A stretch of DNA of 64,000 bases from Thereva unica (taxonomy: Eukaryota; Arthropoda; Insecta; Diptera; Therevidae): the NCBI GenBank assembly GCA_949987705.1, contig OX465283.1, forward strand, positions 51,250,953-51,314,952. The letters are read 5' to 3'. A program made the translations under genes and the position numbers. The notes below the pieces were generated by a model. The model was not told where the DNA came from. It did no database searches and was given only the letters and a program-made list of their open reading frames with translations. Below are positions 41,874 to 52,319 of the stretch, piece by piece. The first letter of the stretch is position 1; each line of letters starts with the position of its first letter.

Positions 41874-42754
41874 CAAGACCCTCTCAACTACAGGCCATGC
41901 AGTTGTATCTGGCACCAATACAACCATAGCTGAGAATGGTCCCAAAATTTGACAGTTTCTGAGAATTTAATGGCGCAGAGTACGTCGTTCGGGAGTGTTT
42001 TCGTTATAGTTTTGTGGTAAAAAGTGGTAAATTATTGAGATTATCGCTGATTGAATTATTGAAATTTATCAGTGATTATTTCTTTAGTGATTTAATAAAA
42101 AAATATATAAAAAAAATAGTGATTTAGTGTATTTTTGGTGTCTTAATTGTTAAGGTGATCAATTTATTTTACATTCGCGGTGTTTTTTTTTCGTGTATAT
42201 TAAGGGAAAATATGCTGAATATTTAATTAAAAGTGATTTTAAAGTCATTAATTAATTTATTTTGCAATTATTACTAAACATATAAGTACAGAAAAGTGCG
42301 AATGGAAAAGTGAATAAGAGAAGTGTTTTTCGGCACCTATATTTTTAATAATAATATCATAATATATGTATTAATCACTTTAAAATCACTTTTAATTCCA
42401 TAACTACACAAAACATTAAATATTCAACATTTTTTTCATAAATAAACATGAAAAAACACCGTGAATGTGAAAAAAAGTTGATCGCCTTAACAATTTGAAC
42501 ACTTAAACACACTTAATCACCAAATTTGTTTTATTTTTTTTAATGAAATCACTAAAAAACTATTCACTGATAAATCCAAGTGCAGTTAAAAGTGTTAAAA
42601 TACAATATTTTATCACTTTTTACTGCAAAAATAAACACAAAAATTCTGCGCGTACGGCTTCCGCGCCATGTTACTCCGGTGTGCGGTGACTTTTGGGCCT
42701 ATTACCAACACCACGAAAAATTCATCTACGAGGCCTGTAGTTGAGAGGGTCTTG
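41874..42754. mobile_element. Foldback element, arms nearly the whole length
   Basis: CAAGACCCTCTCAACTACAG at 41874 is exactly answered at 42735-42754 and the match runs 23 bp. After a less similar part, ATGGCGC(A/G)GA, GTAAAAAGTG, TTATCAGTGA, TTTAGTGATTT, AATTGTTAAGG(T/C)GATCAA, TTCGCGGTG/TTCACGGTG, GAATATTTAAT and AAAAGTGATTTTAAAGT all recur in mirror order about a centre near 42310. TTTCATT flanks both sides (41867-41873, 42755-42761), possibly 8 bp if one base of the end is counted. Length 881 bp, non-coding. The ends and TSD length do not decide between hAT-like and Mutator-like. Confidence 0.88.
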
Positions 42755-42761
42755 TTTCATT

Positions 42762-44281
42762 CCATTTCAGAAGATGACTAATTGTCTAGTTGTATATTTT
42801 CTTTTTACGACCAAAAAACCACTAGCCACTAGATACGATTTTTGTCGCTCCAGTTCGCGTTTACAATCTCATCTCGTGGCAGTTCAATATTGTACTGCGT
42901 AAAAAAGTGAAAAACGAATCCCCACTACGTAATTTACAATCACACCGCGCTTTGTTTATCTCGATACACGCTCATATACCAGTAGGATATTATTTTTGAA
43001 CCGGGACATTTAAAAAAAATGAGGCCTCAGTACAATTTACTATGGTGTAAGGGACAAATGTAAGTCCGGCTCAACTCTACTTTCTACCCTTTAATTTTGG
43101 ACATTTTCAATGGCCTAATTAACATAATCAAAACTAACCATTTTCCAATTATACAATATATTTAAAATATGCGACAAACTTTTGGACTTATTGAATGTTG
43201 TTATTGTCTTGATAGAATGAGAACGTATTTTTTTGATGGTGTTATTATTGTTTGGAGTATGCCTGTAAGTGATTTAGAAGAGAATTTTGTCAAAATATCC
43301 TTCAAGAAAAGAGGATCAAGAAATGGATTTTGACATACCAAGTGTTTGGGTCTGGTATACACATGTTTGCAGCATATGGCACTCACGGCAAGGTAAAAGT
43401 ATTCTGGTGATGTTAATATTAGATCAAAGCTGTTATACATAATACGAGATTTCATATGGAATATAAGAAATATGTAATATATAATATATTTTATCTTCTT
43501 TCCGAAAAATTTATCAGCATCGCCATCTTCAATAAGTTAAAGCATCTTTTTCAGGGAAAAAAAACTCATCTCCGTTCATTGTGAACGTCCGTTGATGATA
43601 TTAAAGTTCCTTTGGAAGTATATAAATATATATATGTATATTTATATAAATATATTTCCTTGAACATAGAATGAAATGCGGGTTGTCAACAGCAGTAAAT
43701 CTCCTTCTTAAGCCCTGTTGAAGGATATCAAGAACTGATAAATGAACCCAAAATGCTTTGACAGAAATTTCAACATTTTAGTTATGAGATATAGAAGTCA
43801 CCACAGACGCACAGAGTTAGTTTGGTAGACGACATCGAGAATCTTTTGGCTTTCTAGAATGAACGAATCATCTATAAGGATATCTTATATACCATAAATG
43901 TAAAAAGGATCATTTGAGATGGCCATTAAGCCTAAAGGGATTCCGTAATTAAATACCCGCAGGCAACTTAACAAATTTTGTCATGTTTAGTGTATAACCC
44001 CATTTTGCATGGACGACAGTTATAAAGGTTTTCATAATCTCTCGAAAATACACCTTCATTTTAATCCCCCTTCCATTACCTAGGAGCTATTAGTGTAAAC
44101 TTTTGAGTGTGTTGTCCCCTAATTGCTCCCGGTTGCTTAATGCTTTGGCTCTTATACAAAATACAGAGCTGTGAAATGCCAGAATTTCCCTTAAACGCCA
44201 TAGTGACACTACCCCTGTCATCCCTGCTGTCTCCATCCACACGCAATTCCTCGTCGGTCCTACGCAAGTTTTTACTTAATT
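42762..44281. other. No gene seen
   Basis: AT-rich; a TATATA/ATATAAATA tract lies at 43620-43660. No homology or paired repeat supported. Confidence 0.5.
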
Positions 44282-44386
44282 TTGAAAAATTTTAATTGAA
44301 AGCAAAATGAAACGTTTTTACGCCCTTAGATTGAAGATTAGATTTTTCTCTATCATCTTTTACGATAAAAAGAGCACCTCTTTTTA
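44282..44386 (-). repeat. Inverted 105-bp repeat, right copy
   Basis: Reverse complement of 39666-39770. It is followed by TTAACCGAATTCGGTTAA, an 18-bp palindrome, and by the GAGGTTATCAATCCGATGTG repeat also seen at 26990. Confidence 0.8.
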
Positions 44387-44439
44387 ACCGAATTCGGTTA
44401 AAGAGGAGGAGGTTATCAATCCGATGTGTAGGTATGTTT

Positions 44440-46050
44440 TTTTATGTGGCAGTTCTAAGCTCAGGAGTCCCCCTTTGTACTATTAGTCCGTTATGTCGTT
44501 TGTCACGTCATGGTGCAAGATCTAGCAGTAAGCTTAGTACAGGAGGCAAATAGGTTAAGGGTTATGAGGGTTCAGGAGGGCGTTGAAGAAGATGGCGATG
44601 AACCCTGCATTTGAACTTTTGGATGTTTTAGGAGTTCGGAAATACTGACTGAGAAAGGCTGTTTCACAGTCGAGTTGATCTATTTAGAAATGAATTACTA
44701 GTTTGTAGAGTGCGAAAACGGGGGAGTTCTAGGTGGAGGGAACAAGACGAGTGGGCCACTCTGGTGTTGCGGGCATAAGATTGCCGTGGAGGTAGGAGAA
44801 GGTTTGTTTTGGAGAAACAGTCACAATGATAGTAGCGTTAAATTTTTGTCAGTGCTGCTACATTCCTACGGTGGCTCAAGGGGTCGATGGTGAAGCAAAC
44901 GATGTCGTTACCGATAAGTTTGAAGGCCCTTTTTTGTACTTTATCTAACCACGCCAAGGTGGTTTTCGGAGCGCTGCCCTAAATGAGAGAGTTGTATTCG
45001 AGAAGCGGCCGAATGTAGGACTTACAGCACGGGCCGATGGCTGGAGGAAAAACTTGCATCTCTTGAAAAATCCCAAGCAATGAAATGCTTATTTGGCGAT
45101 TTGGAATATCTGGTCACTTCAACGCAAGTCTTTGGTTAATGTCACGCCTAATATGTTAAGGGATGGGTCGGCCATTAGTTCAACACGATCCACTAACACG
45201 GATAGAGGGTGGTTGTACTTTTTATTGGAGATAATGTTGATTTTTATTTATAAATACACTTTGTTATTTTAAGGTTTATAATATACTAGTTTTAAGAGTT
45301 TACAATCACGCGCGCTAAGTGGACCGTGTAGAGGAACCGTAGTACGAGAAGTGGGAGACAGGGATGACGGAAATTGGCTAGATCACTGAACTATGAGTTC
45401 AGTGATCGATATAGTGTTCCGAGTGATCGTTTCGATCGTGACGGAAGTTGTTGTGTGACATTGAGTAAAATTTAGTAATTAAACTTTACGCGGTCACTAC
45501 ACTACTTTGTTTTGGTGGGGTGGAATTCGACACGATTCTTCCTTCCCCAACCTAGAATGAGTTCAGTGTCTTTATTTATGGAGTTAGAAATACGCTCACG
45601 ATCATTAGGACAGGATCTGGCGCATGCTTGTCTTGCTTTATCGAAGCCGTAAGAGTAACGCAGTTGTCAACGAAACTAAGAAGGGGGTTGGAGGGGATTG
45701 AAAGTAGGTCATTTATAAAGATAAGGAATAAAGCAGGTGATGAAATTGCTCCCTGGGGGACCCTGGTTGGATTCTAAATATCCCATAAGCTTTTTGTAGA
45801 TTATCGTTTTCATGGTTGTGGAGAGAACAGAAGTAATTGCTATTGGGCGGTAGTTGGAGGGAAGGCTGGAGTCACCTTTTTTAGATATGGGCTGAACATG
45901 TGCAAGTTTCCAAGAGTTTCCAAGGTTAGGCGCATTGTTTTAAGACGATAGGGAGTATATCATCGGGTCCAGTGGATTTGTTGGCATCGAGCTCCTTGAG
46001 GCACCTATACACCTCGACAGTCATGAAGAATACCCTGTCCAATGGCAGTC
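44440..46050 (-). mobile_element. Jockey-like retrotransposon, 5'-truncated
   Basis: Minus strand from about 46045: VEVYRCLKELDANKSTGPDD, then HVQPI.KKG (near 45890), and downstream, in many frames, the RT and C-terminal part parallel to 58222-60280 and 36690-38115, with LWNSLSQSVFPNS-type sequence near 44630. The 3' end has AGCTTA...CTGCCACATAAAAAAA (seen as TTTTTTTATGTGGCAG near 44440), the same tail as the 60270 copy. Frames are broken throughout except the first. Confidence 0.8.
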
Positions 46051-46375
46051 GGTCTGCAGCCTCATTTCCCTCGATACCCCAGTGTCCGGGGACCCAGCAG
46101 AGCGAGAGCTCGTTTCTTCTGGTCAGGCTCTGGAGTACGTCAAAACCCCCTGCTACTATTTTGGAAGAAAACTTCCATGTTGAGAGTGCCTTGATGGCAG
46201 CTTGGCTGTCAGAAAAGATTTTAATGTTGGCGCCTTTCAGACCTTTCTCAAGGTTGAGCCTATCGCAGGTCGCAATGGCATGTATTTCAGTCTGGAAAAC
46301 AGAGGGCCACTTACCCATTGCAATCGAGACCTTGGAATTGGGTCCTGCGACACCAGCCCCTGTGCCATGTTCCAT
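45926..46375 (-). pseudogene. Fused ORF: RNase H domain joined to jockey RT start
   Basis: One 149-residue frame starts in an RNase H domain (GAGVAGPNSKVSIAM, FQTEIHAIATC with the catalytic Glu, FSDSQAAIKAL with Asp, CWVPGHWGIEGNEAAD with the last Asp) and passes without a stop into LDRVFFMTVEVYRCLKELDANKSTGPDDILPIV, the pre-finger start of jockey RT. The two parts come from different element families. The join is at about 46045-46055, where ACCGACT is present in both parents. The first Asp (FTDGSK) is just upstream in the same frame. There is no evidence that it is expressed. Confidence 0.82.
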
Positions 46376-46690
46376 CTTTGACCCGTCAGTAAACCACTTT
46401 AGATATTTTGGATCCCCAGGAAGAATAATTTCCTCCCACTCAGAGCGATCCGGGATAATCGCTCTGAATTTCCTTCACCGTCGGGGTTAGTGGAAGATAT
46501 TCTCATTGGAGTCTCGCTAACTAGCTCACAAGGGCTGTGACGCCGGCAGTGCCATATTACCAGACGGAACAAGGAGGTATGTCGCCTGCTAGGTAGAGCC
46601 TCAACCTTAATTGAGCTTTGGTACCCCGATAAATCAGCTAAGCCGTCAAGATGGGTTGTTAGAGCCGTGTATACCCTTACGAGTACCGGC
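46051..46690 (-). mobile_element. RNase H retroelement fragment: RT end to RNase H
   Basis: Minus strand: an upstream part with LVRVYTALTTHLDGLADLSG and SLFRLVIWHC (RT to RNase H linker, several frames), then YLKWFTDGSKMEHGTGAGV at 46400-46350 and the RNase H domain. It ends where the jockey-like sequence begins. Both ends are truncated. Confidence 0.78.
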
Positions 46691-46693
46691 TAA

Positions 46694-47041
46694 TGCCCCG
46701 GCTTCACCAACCTCAGTTCAGTAATGTTCAGTTCAATCCACATAAGTTGCTTCATCGGCTTAAGTCCAGTTCATGTTCAGTTCGTCCTTGAAATGGTTGT
46801 TGCATGTTCGCCAAAAATTAGAAATGCAAAAACTCACTGGAATGGCATTCCATTATTCTAGTTGATTACTTTCTTTTGAGGGAGCTTTTACGTTTAACTT
46901 CAGTTCTAGTCCAGTTGGGCGAACTGAGATCTGTTTTTTCCTCAGTTCAATATGTGGAAATTGTATGCGACTTGAGGTTACTTCAAAGTTCAGTTTACCA
47001 ATTTGCTCGAACTTGCGCGTTCGGCCGGTGAATCCAGGGTA
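46694..47041. mobile_element. MITE with CCCCGGCTTCACC ends, copy B
   Basis: Left end GCCCCGGCTTCACCAACC; right end, reversed, ACCCTGGATTCACCGGCC. The body parallels copy A (31711-32196), uninterrupted here, 348 bp. CAGTTCA-type words repeat inside (CAGTTCAGTAATGTTCAGTTC, CAGTTCATGTTCAGTTC). Not coding. No sure TSD. Confidence 0.75.
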
Positions 47042-47479
47042 TAATGATAATTGGTTAAAACAATAATTACTGAAGTCGCCTTTCAAACATTAGGTTTGAG
47101 GAACTTTACATTTATTGTAATACTTAGTGACTTCACGAAGAGGAAAATATGTTAGTGGTTTTCTGGTGGTTTTAAAGGTCGAATCTAGTGGTTTCTCGGG
47201 GAAAGAGTTTGCAATTTAATTGTGTGTCGGTGGGTCTTGATACCATTCATTTCACATATCCAAGTATTGCCCATTCGATTTCGAGGCTGTGCTTCAGTTT
47301 CTGTAATCGGTAGATACCCCAACGAAAGGGCAGTCCGGCTATAACTCCAGACACTGGCTTCATAGTCCCTGTTAGTCGTACGAGTATATAAGATAAATAT
47401 AGGTTGCCCAGCTCTCACGAGAGCTAGTACAGAGTACGTTTATACACCAAAAAACTTATTTGGTGAACTAATTCAATCA
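47042..47479. other. No gene seen
   Basis: No frame with homology. AT-rich. Confidence 0.5.
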
Positions 47480-47690
47480 AAATTCAGTTCAATCAAGGTA
47501 CAAATCAAAACTGCCGGAGTTCCCCAAGGGTCAATTCTGTAACCTGTTCTATTTCTAATCCTTATTAATGACCTGCTTTCAATCCCTTTCAACCAGCTTC
47601 ACACCACTAACCCTACATTTTTATTGGTACATAATCTAAACTGAAGTCAATTTGGAGGTAAAAACCGCAGGACTGGATTTGGAGGTATAT
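47480..47690 (+). pseudogene. Short jockey-like RT fragment (motif B)
   Basis: VQIKTAGVPQGSIL, then a stop, then PVLFLILINDLLSIPFNQLH, which is RT motif B and the following helix in a jockey-like element. It ends before YADD. Both ends truncated. Confidence 0.7.
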
Positions 47691-49784
47691 TTTATTGTAT
47701 TATTAATAGCAAAATTTTAAAATTCTGAATGACATGACTGCGGCTGGGATAAAAATAATTCGCCTGTGCAGTCAATTTTAATTTCGCTTTGCTTTCAAAG
47801 TAAGTTCATCCTCTCAAAATGAGAGCTCAACTGCTATCTCTAATTCAGCAAGACACAACCATCGGAACTGTTTAATTGATGAATTAATTAATGAAAATTT
47901 AACATTCCTTTCGTTCCATGGTGAAAAGTGCAAACATTTCTAAAACACACCATCATTACACCTTCTCAAAATTAACAATAAGAATTTTTTAGTAACATTT
48001 TTTTATTGCATTAATAAAGACCTTTTGGCGTTGCGGTTGAGTCTAGTAGCCCGAAGATAAATACCCAAAAATCTCTGTTATCTCCCTGCATATTGTAAAT
48101 GCCCATAGACCTTCCACCTAAATTGACATTTTTGGGGAATTTTCGGATGGCAACCCTCGTCAAATTAAAAAGCACCTGGCGTAAATGTTCAGCCGAGATC
48201 AAAGGAAATCTGATGAATGGACAACATTAAAGGATTATGTAACACGAATGTATATTCCAAGAATATTTCGGTATTTTGAAATCTGAAATTCTGAAAGTGA
48301 AGAGTTTAGCTTAAAATTAAATTTTCAATGCATGGCGACGATGGTGGTATTTTTATACATACATGTATTTTGGAAAATACAAATAGGTTTTTATAGATTT
48401 CAATTTTCTGAAATTTATTTTGGTTATGATCTATTATAATAGATAGATAATAATTATTATCCAAAAAAGAAAAGATTCACTCAAATCCAATTATTTTAAA
48501 TTCCGTTTTCGCTTGAAAAATATTCACAAAAACATCCCCCGGTCCTGTTTCCTTGAACCAAAAAAAAAAAATAAATTATAACTCCAGGCTTTAAATCCAA
48601 TTTCTTGTACATATTTCGCATTTCTCTTAACTTTCAAATAAAAAAAAATCAAATTTAATAATATTTTGTTTGGTTTACCGAGGATACATTTTTCTTCCTT
48701 TCTGTACAAACTTAATGGGTCATCAGGTCCTGAGATATCCTGAAAACCAGATGACTTACCTTTTAGCCAGCGAAACGTGGACTCTAAATAAAGTCTTAAA
48801 ACTTTTATGATATTCGCAGGGGCTTCTAAAAATTACGACATGAAGACGGCGGTGAAATGTTGAACTGACATTTTCCGAGTTTTATGTAAATTAATTGGAT
48901 GCCGTATTTTACAATTTTAATGCGGAGATTTTTTACCTTGCCATTTTTTCGCATACAGAATCATCAGCATGAAAATGCAGTTATTACGTTGGGGGTAGCT
49001 ATGGCATAAAATAAGGTCCTTTTGTGATATTTTATATTTGTAAAATCCTCCATTTGCAGTTATATGTACATAGGTTGAATTGCATTAAACCAAAGTAAAC
49101 CTCTCAGAGAATATCTGGGAATCAATGCGACTGTTTTATTTCTAGAAAATTTTTAACTGAGCCATTTTATAGATTTACCAGTGCCAGTCCTAATCTGCAC
49201 TAAAAGAACTCTGAATCAAATATTTTTGGGTTTTGTTTCGAGGATAAAAAGACCTCCCTTGCTTTGTAGTATGTCACTGCCAGCAGAAGCCAAGGACAAT
49301 TATCAAACTACTGAGCATTGGTCAGAGAAAGCAGATCTTAGTGACAGACAGCTCAGCGAATTCATGGAATTCTGTATAACCCTCAGAGTGATGAAGGTTG
49401 ATGAATGATGGATAGATGTATCTGGACTTCAATCCTTCCCGTTAAATTATAAATAAATTAAACCAGCCCGTTTTTTATTGCTTAGTGTCCTTACTATTAA
49501 ACGTCTGATGAATCTACGAATTCTCGATAAAGGACTTAAATCAACTTGTCTCATTATTTTTCTGCATACATTGATGGTATTAATTCTATAGTAGACAAGT
49601 TGGCTTAATTTTTAGAAAGAGTAATTGCAAGAGAAATTGTACATAAAAATCTCTTTAAGTTTAGCAATTATACAATCCCGCCTAAGAATTACCCTTCTAA
49701 CACAGAAGGTGGGCTGAGAAACTTTTACCGCTATCCTATACTAAATACTAAACACTCTAACAAAGAAGCGTACAACAACAAATT
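47691..49784. other. No gene supported
   Basis: AT-rich. Frames such as 49181-49408 show no motif I know. A segment at 49625-49640 (GAGTAATTGCAAGAG) shares GCAATTAC words with the sequence upstream of the SINE at 50213-50220, which may be chance. Confidence 0.45.
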
Positions 49785-50208
49785 TTTTTTTTTCGTATAG
49801 AATGTCGAACAGCAGCTCTAGCCGGAAGATAGAAAGTAGAAAGAGAGAGACAGCGAAGTAGGAAGGAGCTGTCACAACCTAGCCGCGATATTATTACTCC
49901 ACCCTCTTCCAACCATTTCGCGACTCTGGCATCATCGGGGCATTTGAGAAACAACTCGCTGGAGTGTTATGCCTCCTGAAACGAGTTGAATCTCATCAGC
50001 CAACCGATGACATGCGCTTGGTGGAGCGGGGAAGGACTAGCGAAGGCTATGACAGGAGGAATCAGGAATGTAAAGAGGGGAGAAGAAAGACGGGAAGTTA
50101 TGTGGGTGGGAAAGTGGAAAAGGCGAAGGACCATGGGGCTGGCCGGGACTCGAACCCGGGACCTCTGGGATAGTAGTCAGGCGCCTTACCTCTAGACCAC
50201 CGAGGCTC
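49785..50208 (-). repeat. tRNA-derived SINE, full length
   Basis: On the minus strand from 50208: GAGCCTCGGTGGTCTAGAGG holds the A-box (50189-50199 on the plus strand as its complement) and GGTTCGAGTCC the B-box (plus 50146-50156). These are internal polymerase III promoter elements. A body of about 340 bp follows and ends with an A-run (T-run at about 49786-49796 on plus). The 5' acceptor strand does not pair with CCAGCCCC, so it is not an intact tRNA gene. It sits within a jockey-like element. Relatives: 26530-26590 and 31755-31840. Family name unknown. Confidence 0.83.
50146..50199 (-). promoter_or_regulatory. SINE internal polymerase III promoter (A and B boxes)
   Basis: Type 2 promoter: A-box TGGTCTAGAGG and B-box GGTTCGAGTCC, start to start 44 bases apart on the minus strand. 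The B-box matches the consensus GGTTCGANTCC. Confidence 0.75.
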
Positions 50209-50627
50209 TGTAATTGCTCTCTCTCTCAATGCCGTATGGCTTCGTAAGAAACCTGAGTCCACCTTGTCATTCAGTAGCCGATGAACAACTATAGCGTCAG
50301 CAAATTCACGACGCTTATGTAGGGGGCTTAAGTTGAGTAATCTAAGTCTGTTTTCATAAGGCGGAAGGGTAGATGCCAAGGGAGATGACTGAGTACAAAA
50401 CGGACAAACTTCCTTTGAACCGAATCGACTCTTCCAAATTGGGAGGAGTATTGAGGAGACCATATCTAGGAGGCGTAATCGAGTAAAGGCCTAACTTTAG
50501 GACATGTGCAAATGCTTAGTGATTAGGGGGTTGCTGGTTTCCGTGGACCACCTTTTTAAAAATCACAGGACTGAACTTCCCTTGGAGAAAATATAATTGA
50601 GGTGAGTGAAAAAATCCATTTTACTTG

Positions 50628-50642
50628 TAAACCTGACCCCTA
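50628..50642. repeat. Left 15-bp TSD
   Basis: TAAACCTGACCCCTA, identical to 51228-51242. Confidence 0.9.
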
Positions 50643-51227
50643 AGGCTGACAACCTGGCAAAACAGGGGTCAACCTCGGAATTCTGGGGACCGGAGCCATA
50701 CTCTGCCATTGGCAGAGGGTTGGTAAGGAACTACATCGAGAAATGGGTCGCTGAGGAACACCGGAGACGGTGGGACGCTATGACCACGTGTAGGCAGGCT
50801 AAGATGGTGCTTACGTTGCCGATTACCGCAGCCAGAAGAAGGATCCTGCATATGCAAAGGAGAACCCTCAGATGGTTGGTGGCACTGATTACAGGACACG
50901 GATGTTTCAGGTATCACCTAAAAAGAATGGGAATTCTGGAGGATGACACCTGTCGGATGTGCCTGGAGGAACCTGAGACGGCCACACACATAGTGTGTCA
51001 CTGTCCGGCGGTGGCGAGGAAAAGGGCTGCCATAACTGGACTCCATTGGATGGAGGACATGAGGCAGACTCCCTTCAATCAGCTGCTTGCGATAACTAGG
51101 GGAGTCGAAGTAAGGGAGCAATGGGACAACCCACTGCAACCCCAATAAGATGACTCTAGGCATGGGGACGAAAAGGGACCCGCAAATAGTGGTCTGATTC
51201 GGTATCCCTCGAAAATCTATATATATA
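50643..51227 (+). mobile_element. RNase H retroelement 3' fragment inserted with 15-bp TSD
   Basis: TAAACCTGACCCCTA occurs at 50628-50642 and 51228-51242, a perfect 15-bp TSD. Between them the plus strand reads KADNLAKQGS (end of RNase H, with the last acidic residue), QAKMVLTLPITAARRRIL, WLVALITGHGCFRYHLKRMGIL and CRMCLEEPETATHIVCHCPA (a C-x2-C-x8-H-x3-C-x-C pattern), with the stop at 51148, then a 3' UTR and a TA-rich tail. The 5' truncation is inside RNase H. The frame from 50643 to 51148 has no stop. The 15-bp TSD and open frame indicate a rather recent insertion. Confidence 0.9.
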
Positions 51228-51242
51228 TAAACCTGACCCCTA
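51228..51242. repeat. Right 15-bp TSD
   Basis: TAAACCTGACCCCTA, identical to 50628-50642. Confidence 0.9.
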
Positions 51243-52319
51243 GATGCCCATCGCAAAGTTAGCGCGGGGGACTATGTTGTTAAGGAAAGTATAGTCATAA
51301 GTTAGCGGACCACACCCACACTTACTAATATTAAGTACCAGGTTGATGAAGAGAGTGTTCAGGTCAACTTGCAAAAGTTTACAATCCTCAATATTTCTTA
51401 TGTGACGGTAGAGTTTAATGTCATCAGCGTAAATATGGATTTTTCAGTTCTTTAACATGGCAACAATGTCATCAATTGATAGAATAAAAAGAAGAGGCCC
51501 GAGGTGACTGTCTTGCGAGACACCAGAGGATGCTTCAATGTTTCTAGACTTGGCCGCGCGGAATATAATCTGGTAGGTGCTGTCGGCTAAATACGACTGG
51601 AACCATGCCACAGTTTGAGAACTATAGTAGAGTGGGAGAGCTTGTCAAAAGCCTTACTGAAGTCAGTGTAAACACAGTCGGTTTGGCAGCCCCTAACAAG
51701 ACGTCGAACTATGTTAGAAGAGAACTCAAGTAGATCAGTAGTAGGAGAATTTGCTGCAAGAATGATAAGGTTGGGAAGCACCCTGTAATTAGAGATTTTT
51801 GAAATAAACAGCAGAGGAGACGAAACGGCCCCTGCAGAGAATATTAGAACAGCAGGAGGAATACCGTCAAGACCGGACGAGAAATCATGTGGGAGTTTAT
51901 TAATATGTTTCAAGATTTCATCCCTAGTTATACAGATAGAATAGTTGTGAGACACTTGTCGGAAATTGTTTTCGTCAGGCTGCATGACTCAAGACGAGAA
52001 AGATTTGAGGAAGAACGATGCAATCATGTCGCAAATCTTGGATGGATTGGTACTGAAGGAGATCTCGTGCTGCAAAGTGTTATGGTAATTATCAGTTTTT
52101 TCTTATTGTTATTCTTATAGAGAGTTTCGGAGAGTGCATGGAATTGGTCATAGCAATTGTCAAATGCCTAGAAACTCGCAGTGCCTTACGGGGAGCAGTG
52201 ATTAGCAGCACATCTTTTCTTGCACATCTTGCAATACCGAAATAAGATAAAACTGCAAGATTAAAATAGCAAGACTTTTTGCACATCACTAAGTGTCAAA
52301 AGTCTTGCAGTGGTGAGCA

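Larger units (their letters stand above)
50209..52160 (-). mobile_element. Jockey/CR1-type retrotransposon, interrupted twice
   Basis: Minus strand from 52160: SSGLDGIPPAVLIFSAGAVS, LPNLIILAANSPTTDLLEFSSN, then QTDCVYTDFSKAFDKLSH (motif A), LGPLLFILSIDDI (motif B end, near 51480), IYADDIKLYRHI (motif C, about 51436 to 51421, intact) and DCKLLQVDLNTL. The C-terminal part near 50400 has LPPYENRLRLLNLSPLHKRREFAD. A foreign RNase H fragment (50643-51227) splits it, and the SINE lies at its 3' end. Frameshifts and stops are present. The RT frame 51985-51587 is open for 132 codons. Confidence 0.85.

Noticed and set aside
50144..50208. tRNA gene
   Set aside because: A and B boxes are good but the acceptor strands do not pair and a SINE body with A-tail follows.
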